Positions 38,748 to 47,080 of a DNA stretch of 64,000 nt are shown here, one piece after another. Within the stretch, counting starts at the first letter, position 1; each line of letters begins with the position of its first letter. The translations under genes and the position numbers were made by a program. Below the pieces are notes generated by a model. That model ran no database searches, had not been told where the DNA came from, and saw only the letters and a program-made list of their open reading frames with translations. The DNA comes from Aminipila terrae (GTDB lineage Bacteria > Bacillota > Clostridia > Peptostreptococcales > Anaerovoracaceae), in the NCBI RefSeq assembly GCF_010120715.1, contig NZ_CP047591.1, positions 2,542,001-2,606,000 of the forward strand, read 5' to 3'.

Positions 38748-40262
38748 ATGAAAATATTACTTACAACATTAAATGCTAAATATATTCATTCAAATCTGGC
38801 TCTAAAATATCTGTATATGTCGGCCATTGAGAATAGACGTTCTATTGATATAAGAGAATTTACTATCAATAATGATGATGACTATATTTATACAGAGATT
38901 ATCAGAGGCGGATATAGTGTGATATGTTTTTCCTGCTACATTTGGAACATTACAAGGACCGTATATTTGGCTGAGAATATAAAAAAAGCTAGACCTGATA
39001 TAAAAGTTTTGTTAGGTGGTCCTGAAGTCAGTTATGATTCCATAGAGTTTTTAAGAAAACATAAATATATAGACTATATCATAGTTGGAGAAGGGGAAGA
39101 AGTTTTCAGGGATTTTGCCAAAATCTATCTATCAGGAGTAAATTCATTTGAAAAAATCAAAGGACTGATTTACAGATCCAATGGGAAGATTTATGTAAAT
39201 CCCCCAGCAGATTTACAGGATTTTGACCTTGTCCCTTTTCCATACAGTTTTTTACTCCCAAATGACGATCGCATAGTGTATTATGAGTCAGTCAGAGGAT
39301 GTCCTTTCCGGTGCAGCTATTGCCTTTCATCAATAGAAAAGCATGTGAGGCCGCTTCCTATGGAAAGGGTGAAAAAGGAACTGGGATATTTTCTTTTTAA
39401 GCATGTAAAACAAGTGAAGTTTATTGACAGAACCTTTAACTATGATAGGGACAGATGCAACCAGATTGTTAAATATATTCTTAATAATGACAATGGAATT
39501 ACAAACTTTCATTTTGAAATCTGCGGAGACCTTATTGATGAAGAGTTTATAAGTTTGCTGGGAAGTGCAAGAAAAGGATTATTTCAGGTAGAGATTGGTA
39601 TCCAAAGTCTTAACCCACTAACCCTGGAAACGGTAAACAGAAATCAAAATACAGAGTTACTGTTACCTAATATAAGAAAAATAGTAGCACTGGGAAATGT
39701 ACATACTCATGTGGATTTAATTGCTGGATTGCCTTTTGAAGATTATTTATCCTTTGTGAACTCTTTTAATGGAGTATATGAACTTGGAGCAGATCAGTTT
39801 CAGTTAGGATTTCTGAAATTGCTTAAAGGAACAAAGATCAGAGATGAAAAAAATATATATGAATATGTATTTCGTGATGTAGCACCGTATGAAGTTATAT
39901 CAAACCGGTTCATTTCTGCAGAGGGTATAGCAAGACTTAAAATGGTTGAAAACCTTTTAGATTTATATTATAACAGAGGTGGATTTTTTTATACTTTAGA
40001 ATATGCTATAGCAAAACTTAATAAAACTGCTTTTGATTTTTACGAAGAACTGGCATATTTCTTTTATTTAAAGGGATACCAGAACCGTTCTCATAAGAAA
40101 GAAGATTTATATCGCATTTTTTATGAATATGCAGGCTGGAAAGACAGAAGCATTCCAGGGGTTGCGGAAGAGATAAAAGATCTGCTAATGATGGATATGA
40201 GCAGCACGTTAAATCCAGAGGCAGTTAAGAAATTCAACAAAAAAGGCTGGACTATGCTATAG
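38748..40262 (+). CDS. B12-binding radical SAM protein (DUF4080 type)
   Basis: 504 residues. N-terminal cobalamin-binding Rossmann region (KILLTTLNAKYIHSNLALKYLY ... VLLGGPEVSYD), radical SAM motif CPFRCSYC near residue 189, then the barrel (FQVEIGIQSLNPLTLETVNRN) and a C-terminal DUF4080 region. Proteins of this class often methylate unactivated carbons or phosphorus; the target is unknown. Sits 32 bases after the first radical SAM gene and 9 before a TPR gene. Confidence 0.86.
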   Translation: MKILLTTLNAKYIHSNLALKYLYMSAIENRRSIDIREFTINNDDDYIYTEIIRGGYSVICFSCYIWNITRTVYLAENIKKARPDIKVLLGGPEVSYDSIEFLRKHKYIDYIIVGEGEEVFRDFAKIYLSGVNSFEKIKGLIYRSNGKIYVNPPADLQDFDLVPFPYSFLLPNDDRIVYYESVRGCPFRCSYCLSSIEKHVRPLPMERVKKELGYFLFKHVKQVKFIDRTFNYDRDRCNQIVKYILNNDNGITNFHFEICGDLIDEEFISLLGSARKGLFQVEIGIQSLNPLTLETVNRNQNTELLLPNIRKIVALGNVHTHVDLIAGLPFEDYLSFVNSFNGVYELGADQFQLGFLKLLKGTKIRDEKNIYEYVFRDVAPYEVISNRFISAEGIARLKMVENLLDLYYNRGGFFYTLEYAIAKLNKTAFDFYEELAYFFYLKGYQNRSHKKEDLYRIFYEYAGWKDRSIPGVAEEIKDLLMMDMSSTLNPEAVKKFNKKGWTML

Positions 40263-40271
40263 GAGAAAGTT

Positions 40272-41327
40272 ATGAGCAAAATTACAGATAATGAAAATCA
40301 GGTTAAGAGATCAGATGCGGAGACGGATATCCGAAAAAGGCATGACCGGGTTGGTTGTTATTTAAAAAAATACTTAGATGATTTTGTGTTTGTGGAATTA
40401 TCAGATGCTTTTTTAGAAAAAGCGGATGTAAAAAACTTAATGAAGAATATCCCAATCCCCCTAAGAAAAACGGATGCTGAACATTTTAAAGACGAACAGG
40501 GGGTAAATACTTCCCTTATTGCAGAGAATATGATATGGGTTGTGGGTATTGACCCGAAATTTACGTATACGGAGCATTATATAGCGTTTTTACTGAAGCT
40601 TTATAATCAGAAAATAATAGAAGGAATTCTAATGGAAGGCCAGAATGCAGCAGAGAAAGAAGACTTTGATAATGCCTGTATTCATTTCAGGGCCTGCCTT
40701 TGCTTGAAACCGGATTACCTGAATGGCATGTATGGCTATGCTATGGCTTGCAGGGAAATGTATTTAAAAGGCGGAACTGAAGATTATGTAGGCAATTTTA
40801 AGGCAGAATCTATTGATTTTTTTGAACTGCTGACAGAAGAACACCCTGAATTTGCCCAAGGGTATTATTATCTGGGTTTTGCATATTTGAACCTTGGCCT
40901 TTATACAAAGGCTGAGATAACCTGGAGACAGTTTGTTGATAGAGCCACCGATTCAAAGGATAAAAATGAAATAATTGAAAGGCTGCAGCAATTAGAAGCA
41001 CCAGTTAAAATAGAAGCAGGTTGTAACCACATTCTGGCAGGAAGATATGAAGAGGGAATTTATAAATTAGAGCCCTATTTAAACGGTCAGTTTAAGACCT
41101 GGTGGCCCCTTTCCTATTATCTGGGCATGGCCTATTCCAGGACTGGAGAGTTGGAGAAAGCCGTTCAATGTTTTAAGAACGTACTGACCCTTCATCCAAG
41201 CCATATTGAAACCATGGTGGAACTGGCGGCTCTTTATAAAGAAGCAGGTGATCAGGAGAATGAGCAGAAATACAGCAAAAAGATTGAACTCATCCGTTCA
41301 CAAATTTATGATGGCCAGTTAAATTAA
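40272..41327 (+). CDS. TPR-repeat protein
   Basis: 351 residues. Tetratricopeptide repeats are clear in the middle and C-terminal parts: DFDNACIHFRACLCLKPDYLN, PEFAQGYYYLGFAYLNLGLYTKAE, and YYLGMAYSRTGELEKAVQCFKNVLTLHPSH. The N-terminal 100 residues are not TPR and resemble nothing I know. It starts 9 bases after the B12 radical SAM gene, suggesting one operon. No signal peptide, so a cytosolic scaffold is likely. Confidence 0.75.
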   Translation: MSKITDNENQVKRSDAETDIRKRHDRVGCYLKKYLDDFVFVELSDAFLEKADVKNLMKNIPIPLRKTDAEHFKDEQGVNTSLIAENMIWVVGIDPKFTYTEHYIAFLLKLYNQKIIEGILMEGQNAAEKEDFDNACIHFRACLCLKPDYLNGMYGYAMACREMYLKGGTEDYVGNFKAESIDFFELLTEEHPEFAQGYYYLGFAYLNLGLYTKAEITWRQFVDRATDSKDKNEIIERLQQLEAPVKIEAGCNHILAGRYEEGIYKLEPYLNGQFKTWWPLSYYLGMAYSRTGELEKAVQCFKNVLTLHPSHIETMVELAALYKEAGDQENEQKYSKKIELIRSQIYDGQLN

Positions 41328-41595
41328 ATTGATATTCACAGAGATCAGCAATTTATTTTTCACAGTATTTGGCTACGGATTTAATCAAAATGTCGTTTTC
41401 TATAATATTTTTTATAGAGATTTAGTATAAAAGGGTAGAAAACATTGGATACTAAAGATAAAAACGGCAGAATTTCAATGGATTTACAACTCTTATAAAA
41501 AATATAAAAAAAATGAAAAAACATGTTGACAAACATAGCTGATTTGGCTTATAATTAATCTTGTCGTCAGCGAGAACTGATTGAAAAATAAATGT
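41328..41595. other. Leader region of the tRNA operon
   Basis: AT-rich spacer with the tRNA promoter near its end. No gene is supported. Confidence 0.5.
41526..41555 (+). promoter_or_regulatory. Sigma-A promoter of the tRNA operon
   Basis: TTGACA at 41526-41531 and TATAAT at 41550-41555, both perfect, with an 18-base spacer. The first tRNA begins 40 bases further on. Confidence 0.85.
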
Positions 41596-41670
<75 letters not shown>

Positions 41671-41705
41671 ATTTAATAAACAATGCAGTTTGATGACAAT
41701 GGTGC

Positions 41706-41794
41706 GCCGGAGTGGCGGAATTGGCAGACGCACAGGACTTAAAATCCTGCGATCCTTACCGATCGTACCGGTTCGACCCCGGTCTCCGGCACCA
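41706..41794 (+). tRNA. tRNA-Leu (UAA)
   Basis: Class II tRNA with a long variable arm (GATCCTTACCGATC). Acceptor GCCGGAG/CTCCGGC, anticodon UAA in CTTAAAA, encoded CCA at 41792-41794. Confidence 0.97.
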
Positions 41795-41831
41795 ATATAA
41801 ATTTAAAATGGGTTGTTTAAACCCTACACAT

Positions 41832-41907
41832 CGCGGGATAGAGCAGTTGGTAGCTCGTCGGGCTCATAACCCGGAGGCCGTAGGTTCAAGTCCTACTCCC
41901 GCAACCA
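41832..41907 (+). tRNA. Initiator tRNA-fMet (CAU)
   Basis: Anticodon CAU in CTCATAA. Initiator features: three G-C pairs in the anticodon stem (GGG/CCC) and an unpaired C1 opposite A72 (CGCGGGA against TCCCGCA). Encoded CCA at 41905-41907. Confidence 0.95.
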
Positions 41908-41915
41908 CGTAAGTT

Positions 41916-41946
41916 ACTTGCAATTTCAACGATTGCAAGTTTTTTT
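41916..41946 (+). terminator. Terminator of the tRNA operon
   Basis: ACTTGCAAT at 41916-41924 pairs with ATTGCAAGT at 41932-41940, then six T. Confidence 0.92.
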
Positions 41947-42130
41947 ATTGCCTAAAATCTTTTCTGAAAAAGTGTCTTTTCTAACGGTTTTCTAACCGAT
42001 TGTTTTTTGAGCTGAAAAATTGATCTTGTAAGGGTTTTATCCGCGGTTAGAGTAGCAGCAAATTTAAACCATATTGACTCTGAAATTCTAAGCTGTATAT
42101 GATCGTGATATAATTATGGAGGGCTTACGT

Positions 42131-42411
42131 ATGATAACTATAGATGATATAAAAAGGCTATTCGCAGTAGTAGTACAAGTTTGGTAAAAAAGTAGACCTA
42201 TTTGAATCATATGCTGCCGAAAATAATAACAAAAATAGTGATATCGATTTATTAGTAGAATTTGATTCGCCATTTACTTATTTGATTACGCTTTCCAGTT
42301 GAAAATATTTGGAAGAGAAATCCGACACAAAAAGTTGATACTAAAACGCTACCTATAAGGCAGCAATCCATATTAGAAATTGATAAGGTGCTATATATTT
42401 ATCAAGCATAG
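42131..42411 (+). pseudogene. Decayed MNT-type nucleotidyltransferase (MntA-like antitoxin relic)
   Basis: Fragments in different frames match the small nucleotidyltransferase fold: ITIDDIKR at the start, then VDLFESYAAE, NSDIDLLVEFDSPF, and a tail QKVDTKTLPIRQQSILEIDKVLYIYQ ending at TAG 42411 (read in pieces). At least two frame changes separate them and the usual LFGS motif is LFES, so the active site is altered too. Intact relatives pair with a HEPN toxin; none is adjacent. Unlike the other frame breaks in the window, these do not reduce to one clean homopolymer repair. Confidence 0.65.
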
Positions 42412-42824
42412 TGATAATATATTTATCTAGGAATTTAATAGTAGGCAAGCCGCTTTTGCTTTCTTAAGTACTTCGTGAATAATAAATTAATTGCTTTCAG
42501 AATATCTGAAGGCTTTTTATTTTGTGTTTATTTATATCATTAAATTCTAATTGATTTGAGTAATTGTTTTTGAAGAGTGATGCTTAAACTAGAATAATTT
42601 GTTTGTGTAAATTTAGAGTTTTATAATGTAGAGAGCGTTTTTCTCTCAAGAATAAAAAAGGCACCTTATTAAGGAAATTAAGAGAAAGCTAAAATCTTAA
42701 TTTGATAAATTCTCTGCTAAGTTATATACTGATGAAAGCAGGATATTGTTTTAATAAAAGCAAAAATAAATATATGTCGTATTCCTTTTCTAAAATGAAA
42801 AAGATACAATTGTGTAGAATTCAT

Positions 42825-42843
42825 TTCCAAATTGGTTTTGGAA
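42825..42843. repeat. Palindrome TTCCAAA-N5-TTTGGAA, copy 1
   Basis: TTCCAAA at 42825-42831 and TTTGGAA at 42837-42843. The symmetry extends outward to a 12-bp stem (42820-42831 with 42837-42848). No T run follows, so it does not look like a terminator. Confidence 0.75.
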
Positions 42844-42911
42844 ATGAAATAAATACTACAGATATTTAGGAGAGAAAGCTTGAAATTCATGGGCTCTAAG
42901 CTCTTGTATAA

Positions 42912-42930
42912 TTCCAAAGCACTTTTGGAA
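42912..42930. repeat. Palindrome TTCCAAA-N5-TTTGGAA, copy 2
   Basis: TTCCAAA at 42912-42918 and TTTGGAA at 42924-42930, same arms and same 5-base gap as copy 1, 87 bases downstream. The central five bases differ (GCACT against TTGGT), as expected for a dimeric protein site. Confidence 0.75.
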
Positions 42931-43135
42931 ACAAAAATCGTAAATTAATCGAGGAATTTCTTAAAGAGTTAGATTTATTGGTTTGTAGACTTTTCCATTT
43001 TTCCATTCATTTTTGCAAATTATTTCGTTATAATACATATAATAATTTTTCTAACTATATTTAGAATTCTGATTATATGTATTAGCATAATGTATAAAGT
43101 TAATTTAAATAATATTTAATAGGAGATTTAATAAA

Positions 43136-44809
43136 ATGGATACTAATGAACTTTTCGAATCTATATCAGAAAGTCTTTCTAGGCATGGTTATGAATGGCA
43201 GGTTAATAAAAAAGGATTATTTAAAGTAAATTACGAAAAGGGTCAAGAAACTTTAATATGTAATTTTATTGTTGTGCCTAAATTTATAGAAAAGGGTTCA
43301 GGAAGAAAAGAAAGATATATCGGAGGGGAAATATATTCAGATAATAAAAGAATAGAGAAATTTTATGCACAAGATGATGAATATTCAAATGGCCATTTTA
43401 TAGATGCGTTTATTTCTAAAAATCATAAAGAGTTCTATATTGCTCATGGTAAAAGAAACGAATTTTCTAGCTATCTAAAAAATATCTTAAATGTTTTATC
43501 ACCTAAATTAGAAAATAATGTAATAGTATTTAAGACATCGTTATGGAAAGTTACTTCAGATGATAGTGGATATTATAGTATTAGTTTTTCTAAAAATAAA
43601 GAAAGCTACAAAGCAAAGGGCATATTAATAAACAATTTCTTTTATAGTTTAACGGAAAACTATAAATTTATTTTTGCTTATATGCTTTATTGTAAAATGA
43701 ACTCACTTGTATACGCTATAAGTAAGGAACCAGGTAAAAATCTGAATATCGTAGCAGATTTTGAAAACCCAAATTTTGATAATTTTTTTAGTGTTATGAA
43801 AATTTTATTGAGCCTTTTTAAGTTTGAAGATGAACCTATCCTCGTAGATGTAGAATATCCTAATGACTTAATACGAAAATTATTTGCAGGAAAATACGAT
43901 AGAATAATCTGTTTTGCTGAAAAAATAAATCAGTATAGTAATAAAGATCTATATAAGGTGCTTAATAATGAACTTAAAACTAATGGTTGTAACTATAGAT
44001 ATATTTCTATATCAGATTTTGATAAAGATGATAAAACTTTCATTAATATTAATTTGAAATCGGAAGATTATGGAACAATTTTTACTAATGAACTTGATGG
44101 TATAACTTACTTTGATGAACAGGAAGAAGCAATAACTTTTCATGGGATGGACGACGAAGAGGTTTCTAAAATGAAATATAGAAATATTGATTTTTTTAGG
44201 AAGATTTTTGATAAAGAGGGCAATGCATATCCTGATGAATCTAAAGTATTTCTTGAAAAGATTGTTAATACATGTGATAAAAGTAGACTAAAAGAAAAGG
44301 ATTATGAGTTATATGCACACATATATCTGATTATGAGCACGTATTTAGAATATATAGCTACTGAGTGCTTAGAAAATAGCTTACTAACCGGAATTGATTT
44401 TCTTGAGTGGAAACAAGATTTTTATGATATTTTAAGAGCAAGGATGTATAAACCTATTAACGAAAATATTCTTATAATAAATAAGTTCCTTAAACAAATT
44501 CATGACAAATTATCGATAATTTTAACGGTTGATGAAATTACGGAAGACAAAAAAGATAGTATAGATATGTTTATTTGCAAAAGATTTGGACGAGAAAAAA
44601 TTGGTATTGTTAGGACAAAAAGAACTGAAGAAAAAGTTGATTTTTTAAGAAGTATTCAAACTGGGGATATAAAAGATTTATTCGAGCTAGACAGATCTAA
44701 TAATAAAGTTATATATAAAAGATATATAGGTGATGTTATTGATACTCCAGCATTTTTTTTAGATATTGAAAAACTAGATCAGTATATAAAATCTTTAGAA
44801 ATAGAATAA
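43136..44809 (+). CDS. Large protein of unknown function next to the integrase
   Basis: 557 residues, not recognised. No signal peptide, membrane helix, P-loop, nuclease or methylase motif is evident. It is rich in K, I, N, D and E, as expected for AT-rich imported DNA. The N-terminal 110 residues hold KVNYEKGQETLICNFIVVPKF and GGEIYSDNKRIEKFYA, which look like beta strands. The C-terminal half is mostly helical (YELYAHIYLIMSTYLEYIATECLE). It has its own ribosome site and a long upstream region with two palindromes. It is convergent with int, and the two share a hairpin at their stops. Its place beside mobility genes suggests cargo, possibly defensive, but this is inference. Confidence 0.7.
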   Translation: MDTNELFESISESLSRHGYEWQVNKKGLFKVNYEKGQETLICNFIVVPKFIEKGSGRKERYIGGEIYSDNKRIEKFYAQDDEYSNGHFIDAFISKNHKEFYIAHGKRNEFSSYLKNILNVLSPKLENNVIVFKTSLWKVTSDDSGYYSISFSKNKESYKAKGILINNFFYSLTENYKFIFAYMLYCKMNSLVYAISKEPGKNLNIVADFENPNFDNFFSVMKILLSLFKFEDEPILVDVEYPNDLIRKLFAGKYDRIICFAEKINQYSNKDLYKVLNNELKTNGCNYRYISISDFDKDDKTFININLKSEDYGTIFTNELDGITYFDEQEEAITFHGMDDEEVSKMKYRNIDFFRKIFDKEGNAYPDESKVFLEKIVNTCDKSRLKEKDYELYAHIYLIMSTYLEYIATECLENSLLTGIDFLEWKQDFYDILRARMYKPINENILIINKFLKQIHDKLSIILTVDEITEDKKDSIDMFICKRFGREKIGIVRTKRTEEKVDFLRSIQTGDIKDLFELDRSNNKVIYKRYIGDVIDTPAFFLDIEKLDQYIKSLEIE

Positions 44810-44829
44810 GCCTAGGCTTATTCTATTTC
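44798..44829. terminator. Perfect 32-bp palindrome between convergent genes
   Basis: Bases 44798-44829 equal their own reverse complement, centred on CCTAGG. It carries the last codons and TAA of the 557-aa gene and touches the stop of int. It probably acts as a bidirectional terminator. Confidence 0.75.
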
Positions 44830-45976
44830 ATATAATCAGACTATTCCCAAGTTCATCAATCATATTTTGCTTATTTTTCGGGTCAACGTGAGCATAGATA
44901 TTAGCGGTGGTTTGGAAGTTGGAATGACCTAGCCACTCTTGCACATCTTTCATGCTGTAACCTAGACTGAGAAGAAGAGAAGCACAGCTATGACGTAAAT
45001 CATGGAAACGGATAGGCTTTAAATCATGTTTCAAAATGATTTTATGGAAAGCACGGCTGATATAATCAGGCTTAAGCAGTTCACCTCTAGAATCTATGCA
45101 AATATAGTCATCTAAATTTTTATTAGGTCGAATAAATGTAACTTTACTATACGTCAATTGCCGCAATCGTAAATCACCTAAATAGTTGCATATTGTATCA
45201 TTAAGAGGAAGGGTTCTGTAACTGGAATCCGTCTTTAAATCATCTGAACATTGAATTGTGCATTTACCATCCACATAAGCTCGAACAACTTTATGCTGGA
45301 TGGTAATTGTTTTATTTGAAAAATCAATGGCACCCCATTTTAAACCTAATATTTCTGATCGCCTTAATCCAAAGTAGCAAGCTAAAAAGACAGGTAACTC
45401 AATAGAAGTATTTTTTGTAAATGAAAGTAGAGTATTAATCTCTTCCTGGTTATAAAATTGAGCAAGGTATTTTTTCCGTTTGGGTTTCTCAACTAAATCA
45501 GCAACATTTTCTTTGATAAGTTTCTGTTTTACAGCATATTGCAATACACTTCGTATTATTGCAAGGTGTTTTATTACAGTATTCGGGTTTAATCCTTCAT
45601 CCAATTTGTCGTTAATATATTTGGATAAATGAATTGGCGTAACTTCCTGTAAATAAATATTCTTTGTTTTGAAGTATGGTATAAGATGCCTTCTCAGCAT
45701 GTGAGTATATCCGTCAAAAGTTGTAACTTGAAGATTTGATTTATTCACCTCTAACCAAAATTTTATATAATCAGAAAATAGTACTTTAGATTTTGAAATA
45801 TAGGTATCATCTTGATTTTCTGCAAGTAAATCAGTTAGCATCTTTTCGGCTTTTCTACGATTACCCCTTATTGCTAAACCTGTCTTAATCCACTTTTGTC
45901 TTCTTTTGTTATTTTCGTCTTTGTAATTCACTACGATATATAACATACCGTTTTTTTCTTGTACACTCCCTGTCAT
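44828..45976 (-). CDS. int: Tyrosine recombinase (Tn916-type integrase)
   Basis: 382 residues. Site-specific integrase: N-terminal arm-binding AP2-like domain (VQEKNGMLYIVVNYKDENNKRRQKWIKTGL), core-binding SAM-like domain (FSDYIKFWLEVNKSNLQVTTFDGYTHMLRRHL), then the catalytic domain with Arg in YFGLRRSEILGLKWG, HDLRHSCASLLLSLG, the WLGHSNFQTTANIYAH box and the nucleophilic Tyr in that box. Order xis-DUF697-int in the minus direction fits an integrative element. Its site is unknown. Confidence 0.94.
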   Translation of the reverse strand: MTGSVQEKNGMLYIVVNYKDENNKRRQKWIKTGLAIRGNRRKAEKMLTDLLAENQDDTYISKSKVLFSDYIKFWLEVNKSNLQVTTFDGYTHMLRRHLIPYFKTKNIYLQEVTPIHLSKYINDKLDEGLNPNTVIKHLAIIRSVLQYAVKQKLIKENVADLVEKPKRKKYLAQFYNQEEINTLLSFTKNTSIELPVFLACYFGLRRSEILGLKWGAIDFSNKTITIQHKVVRAYVDGKCTIQCSDDLKTDSSYRTLPLNDTICNYLGDLRLRQLTYSKVTFIRPNKNLDDYICIDSRGELLKPDYISRAFHKIILKHDLKPIRFHDLRHSCASLLLSLGYSMKDVQEWLGHSNFQTTANIYAHVDPKNKQNMIDELGNSLII

Positions 45977-46069
45977 GGTATCAGTCCTTTCTTAGTATTT
46001 GATTTATTCCAATAGAAAAAGGCACTTCAAATGAAATGCCTTTAACTAATTAACTATTGATATGCTGTT

Positions 46070-46606
46070 TTAAGAAGAGTGGTTTTTAAAAGAGGTTTCA
46101 AATACCTGTATAAAATTATCAATATCCTTTTTTGAAACATTTGCTTTTTTGTGGCTTGAGATTAACTCATGTTGTTTGCAGTAACAAAAATGTGACACAG
46201 CTTGTCCATAAGCATAGGTCAGTGAACCTGCCACAGCAGCGTTTATTATTCCACCACCAATAGTACCAATAAATGGAAGTAATTTTAACAATTGATCTGT
46301 AGCATATAAAGAGGCTTTTTTAGCCATAGAGGAGGTAAATGTACCAATGCCTACATTACCTATTAAAACAGCAACTAATTCACTTAGATCCGACATATTG
46401 TAGATATTTAGGATTCTTTCAATTAAAGCCGTTTGGTTTGCTAAAAGTATAGGTGCATCAGAAAATGGAATGGGTGTAAATCCTATAATAAAACTTCCAG
46501 TGACATGTAAATTAATAACCTTATCAACTTTGAGTTTTTGGTTTTCTAGAGTTATAAGTTTTTGTTCTATAGATAAATCTAATTCAAGATTTTTATTTAT
46601 CGGCAT
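46070..46606 (-). CDS. DUF697-like membrane-associated protein
   Basis: 178 residues. The core resembles the DUF697 domain found behind Era/YcjF-type GTPases: a segment GSFIIGFTPIPFSDAPILLANQTALIERI and a glycine-rich hydrophobic part FIGTIGGGIINAAVAGSLTYAYGQAV. No GTPase domain is attached. It lies between xis and int in the same direction, 22 bases downstream of xis, with a good ribosome site (AGGAGGTAC in the minus direction). Function is unknown. A link to membrane stress or element control is only a guess. Confidence 0.62.
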   Translation of the reverse strand: MPINKNLELDLSIEQKLITLENQKLKVDKVINLHVTGSFIIGFTPIPFSDAPILLANQTALIERILNIYNMSDLSELVAVLIGNVGIGTFTSSMAKKASLYATDQLLKLLPFIGTIGGGIINAAVAGSLTYAYGQAVSHFCYCKQHELISSHKKANVSKKDIDNFIQVFETSFKNHSS

Positions 46607-46628
46607 CAGTACCTCCTAGTATTGTATA

Positions 46629-46817
46629 TTAAGTATTTTTCATGTTGGTTTTTCTAGAGTTCAAATATTCATGGATAGATTCCTTTGAGATTCTCCATTG
46701 ATGACCTATCCGATAAGCTGTAATAAGTTTCTTATTAATTAAGTTATAGGCCGTATTTTTCCCTATTTGCAGGAATTCACATAACTCATCTACTGTTATT
46801 AGTTCTTTTGTGTTCAT
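46629..46817 (-). CDS. xis: Excisionase-type helix-turn-helix protein
   Basis: 62 residues. MerR-like winged helix: ITVDELCEFLQIGKNTAYNLINKKLI followed by AYRIGHQWRISKESIHEYL, the common element excisionase/DNA-binding layout. The ATG is preceded by AGGAG in the minus direction. It heads the xis-DUF697-int unit and would bend att DNA for excision or repress the unit. Confidence 0.85.
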   Translation of the reverse strand: MNTKELITVDELCEFLQIGKNTAYNLINKKLITAYRIGHQWRISKESIHEYLNSRKTNMKNT

Positions 46818-47080
46818 TTTTCTTCACTCCTTATGGTTAGATTTTATTTAAAAATATGTTAATAACATTAAATTAAATTTATAGCAGCAAGAATTATTTT
46901 ATATCTTGTCTTTAACCTTTTAATAAAGTTAATAGTTTTGAGGTTAATGTAAATTGAATTAAGGATACATATATATCATTAAAATGGATCACTATCTTTA
47001 TCAAAAATAGTAATGAATCTATATAGAAAGGTATCTTTAGAATAAGGTTTATAGAACCAGTAAAGAAAGGAGTGCTTATT
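46818..47080. other. Divergent promoter region between xis and rep
   Basis: About 260 very AT-rich bases. It must hold promoters for both directions. I see no clear repeat; AAAGGAG at 47066-47072 is the ribosome site of the next gene. Confidence 0.45.

Larger units (their letters stand above)
42412..43135. other. AT-rich non-coding stretch upstream of the orphan gene
   Basis: About 720 bases with no credible coding frame on either strand. It holds two copies of a palindrome (listed separately) and several A/T runs. It probably includes the promoter of the 557-aa gene; AGGAGAT at 43121-43127 is its ribosome site. Confidence 0.5.

Noticed and set aside
41832..41907. tRNA-fMet as the att site of the element
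   Set aside because: No second copy of its 3' end was found before the right edge, and the integrase lies 3 kb away; left open rather than claimed.
41712..41912. Short frame MAELADAQDLKS... across the tRNA genes
   Set aside because: It is a translation of tRNA-Leu and tRNA-fMet, a common false protein.
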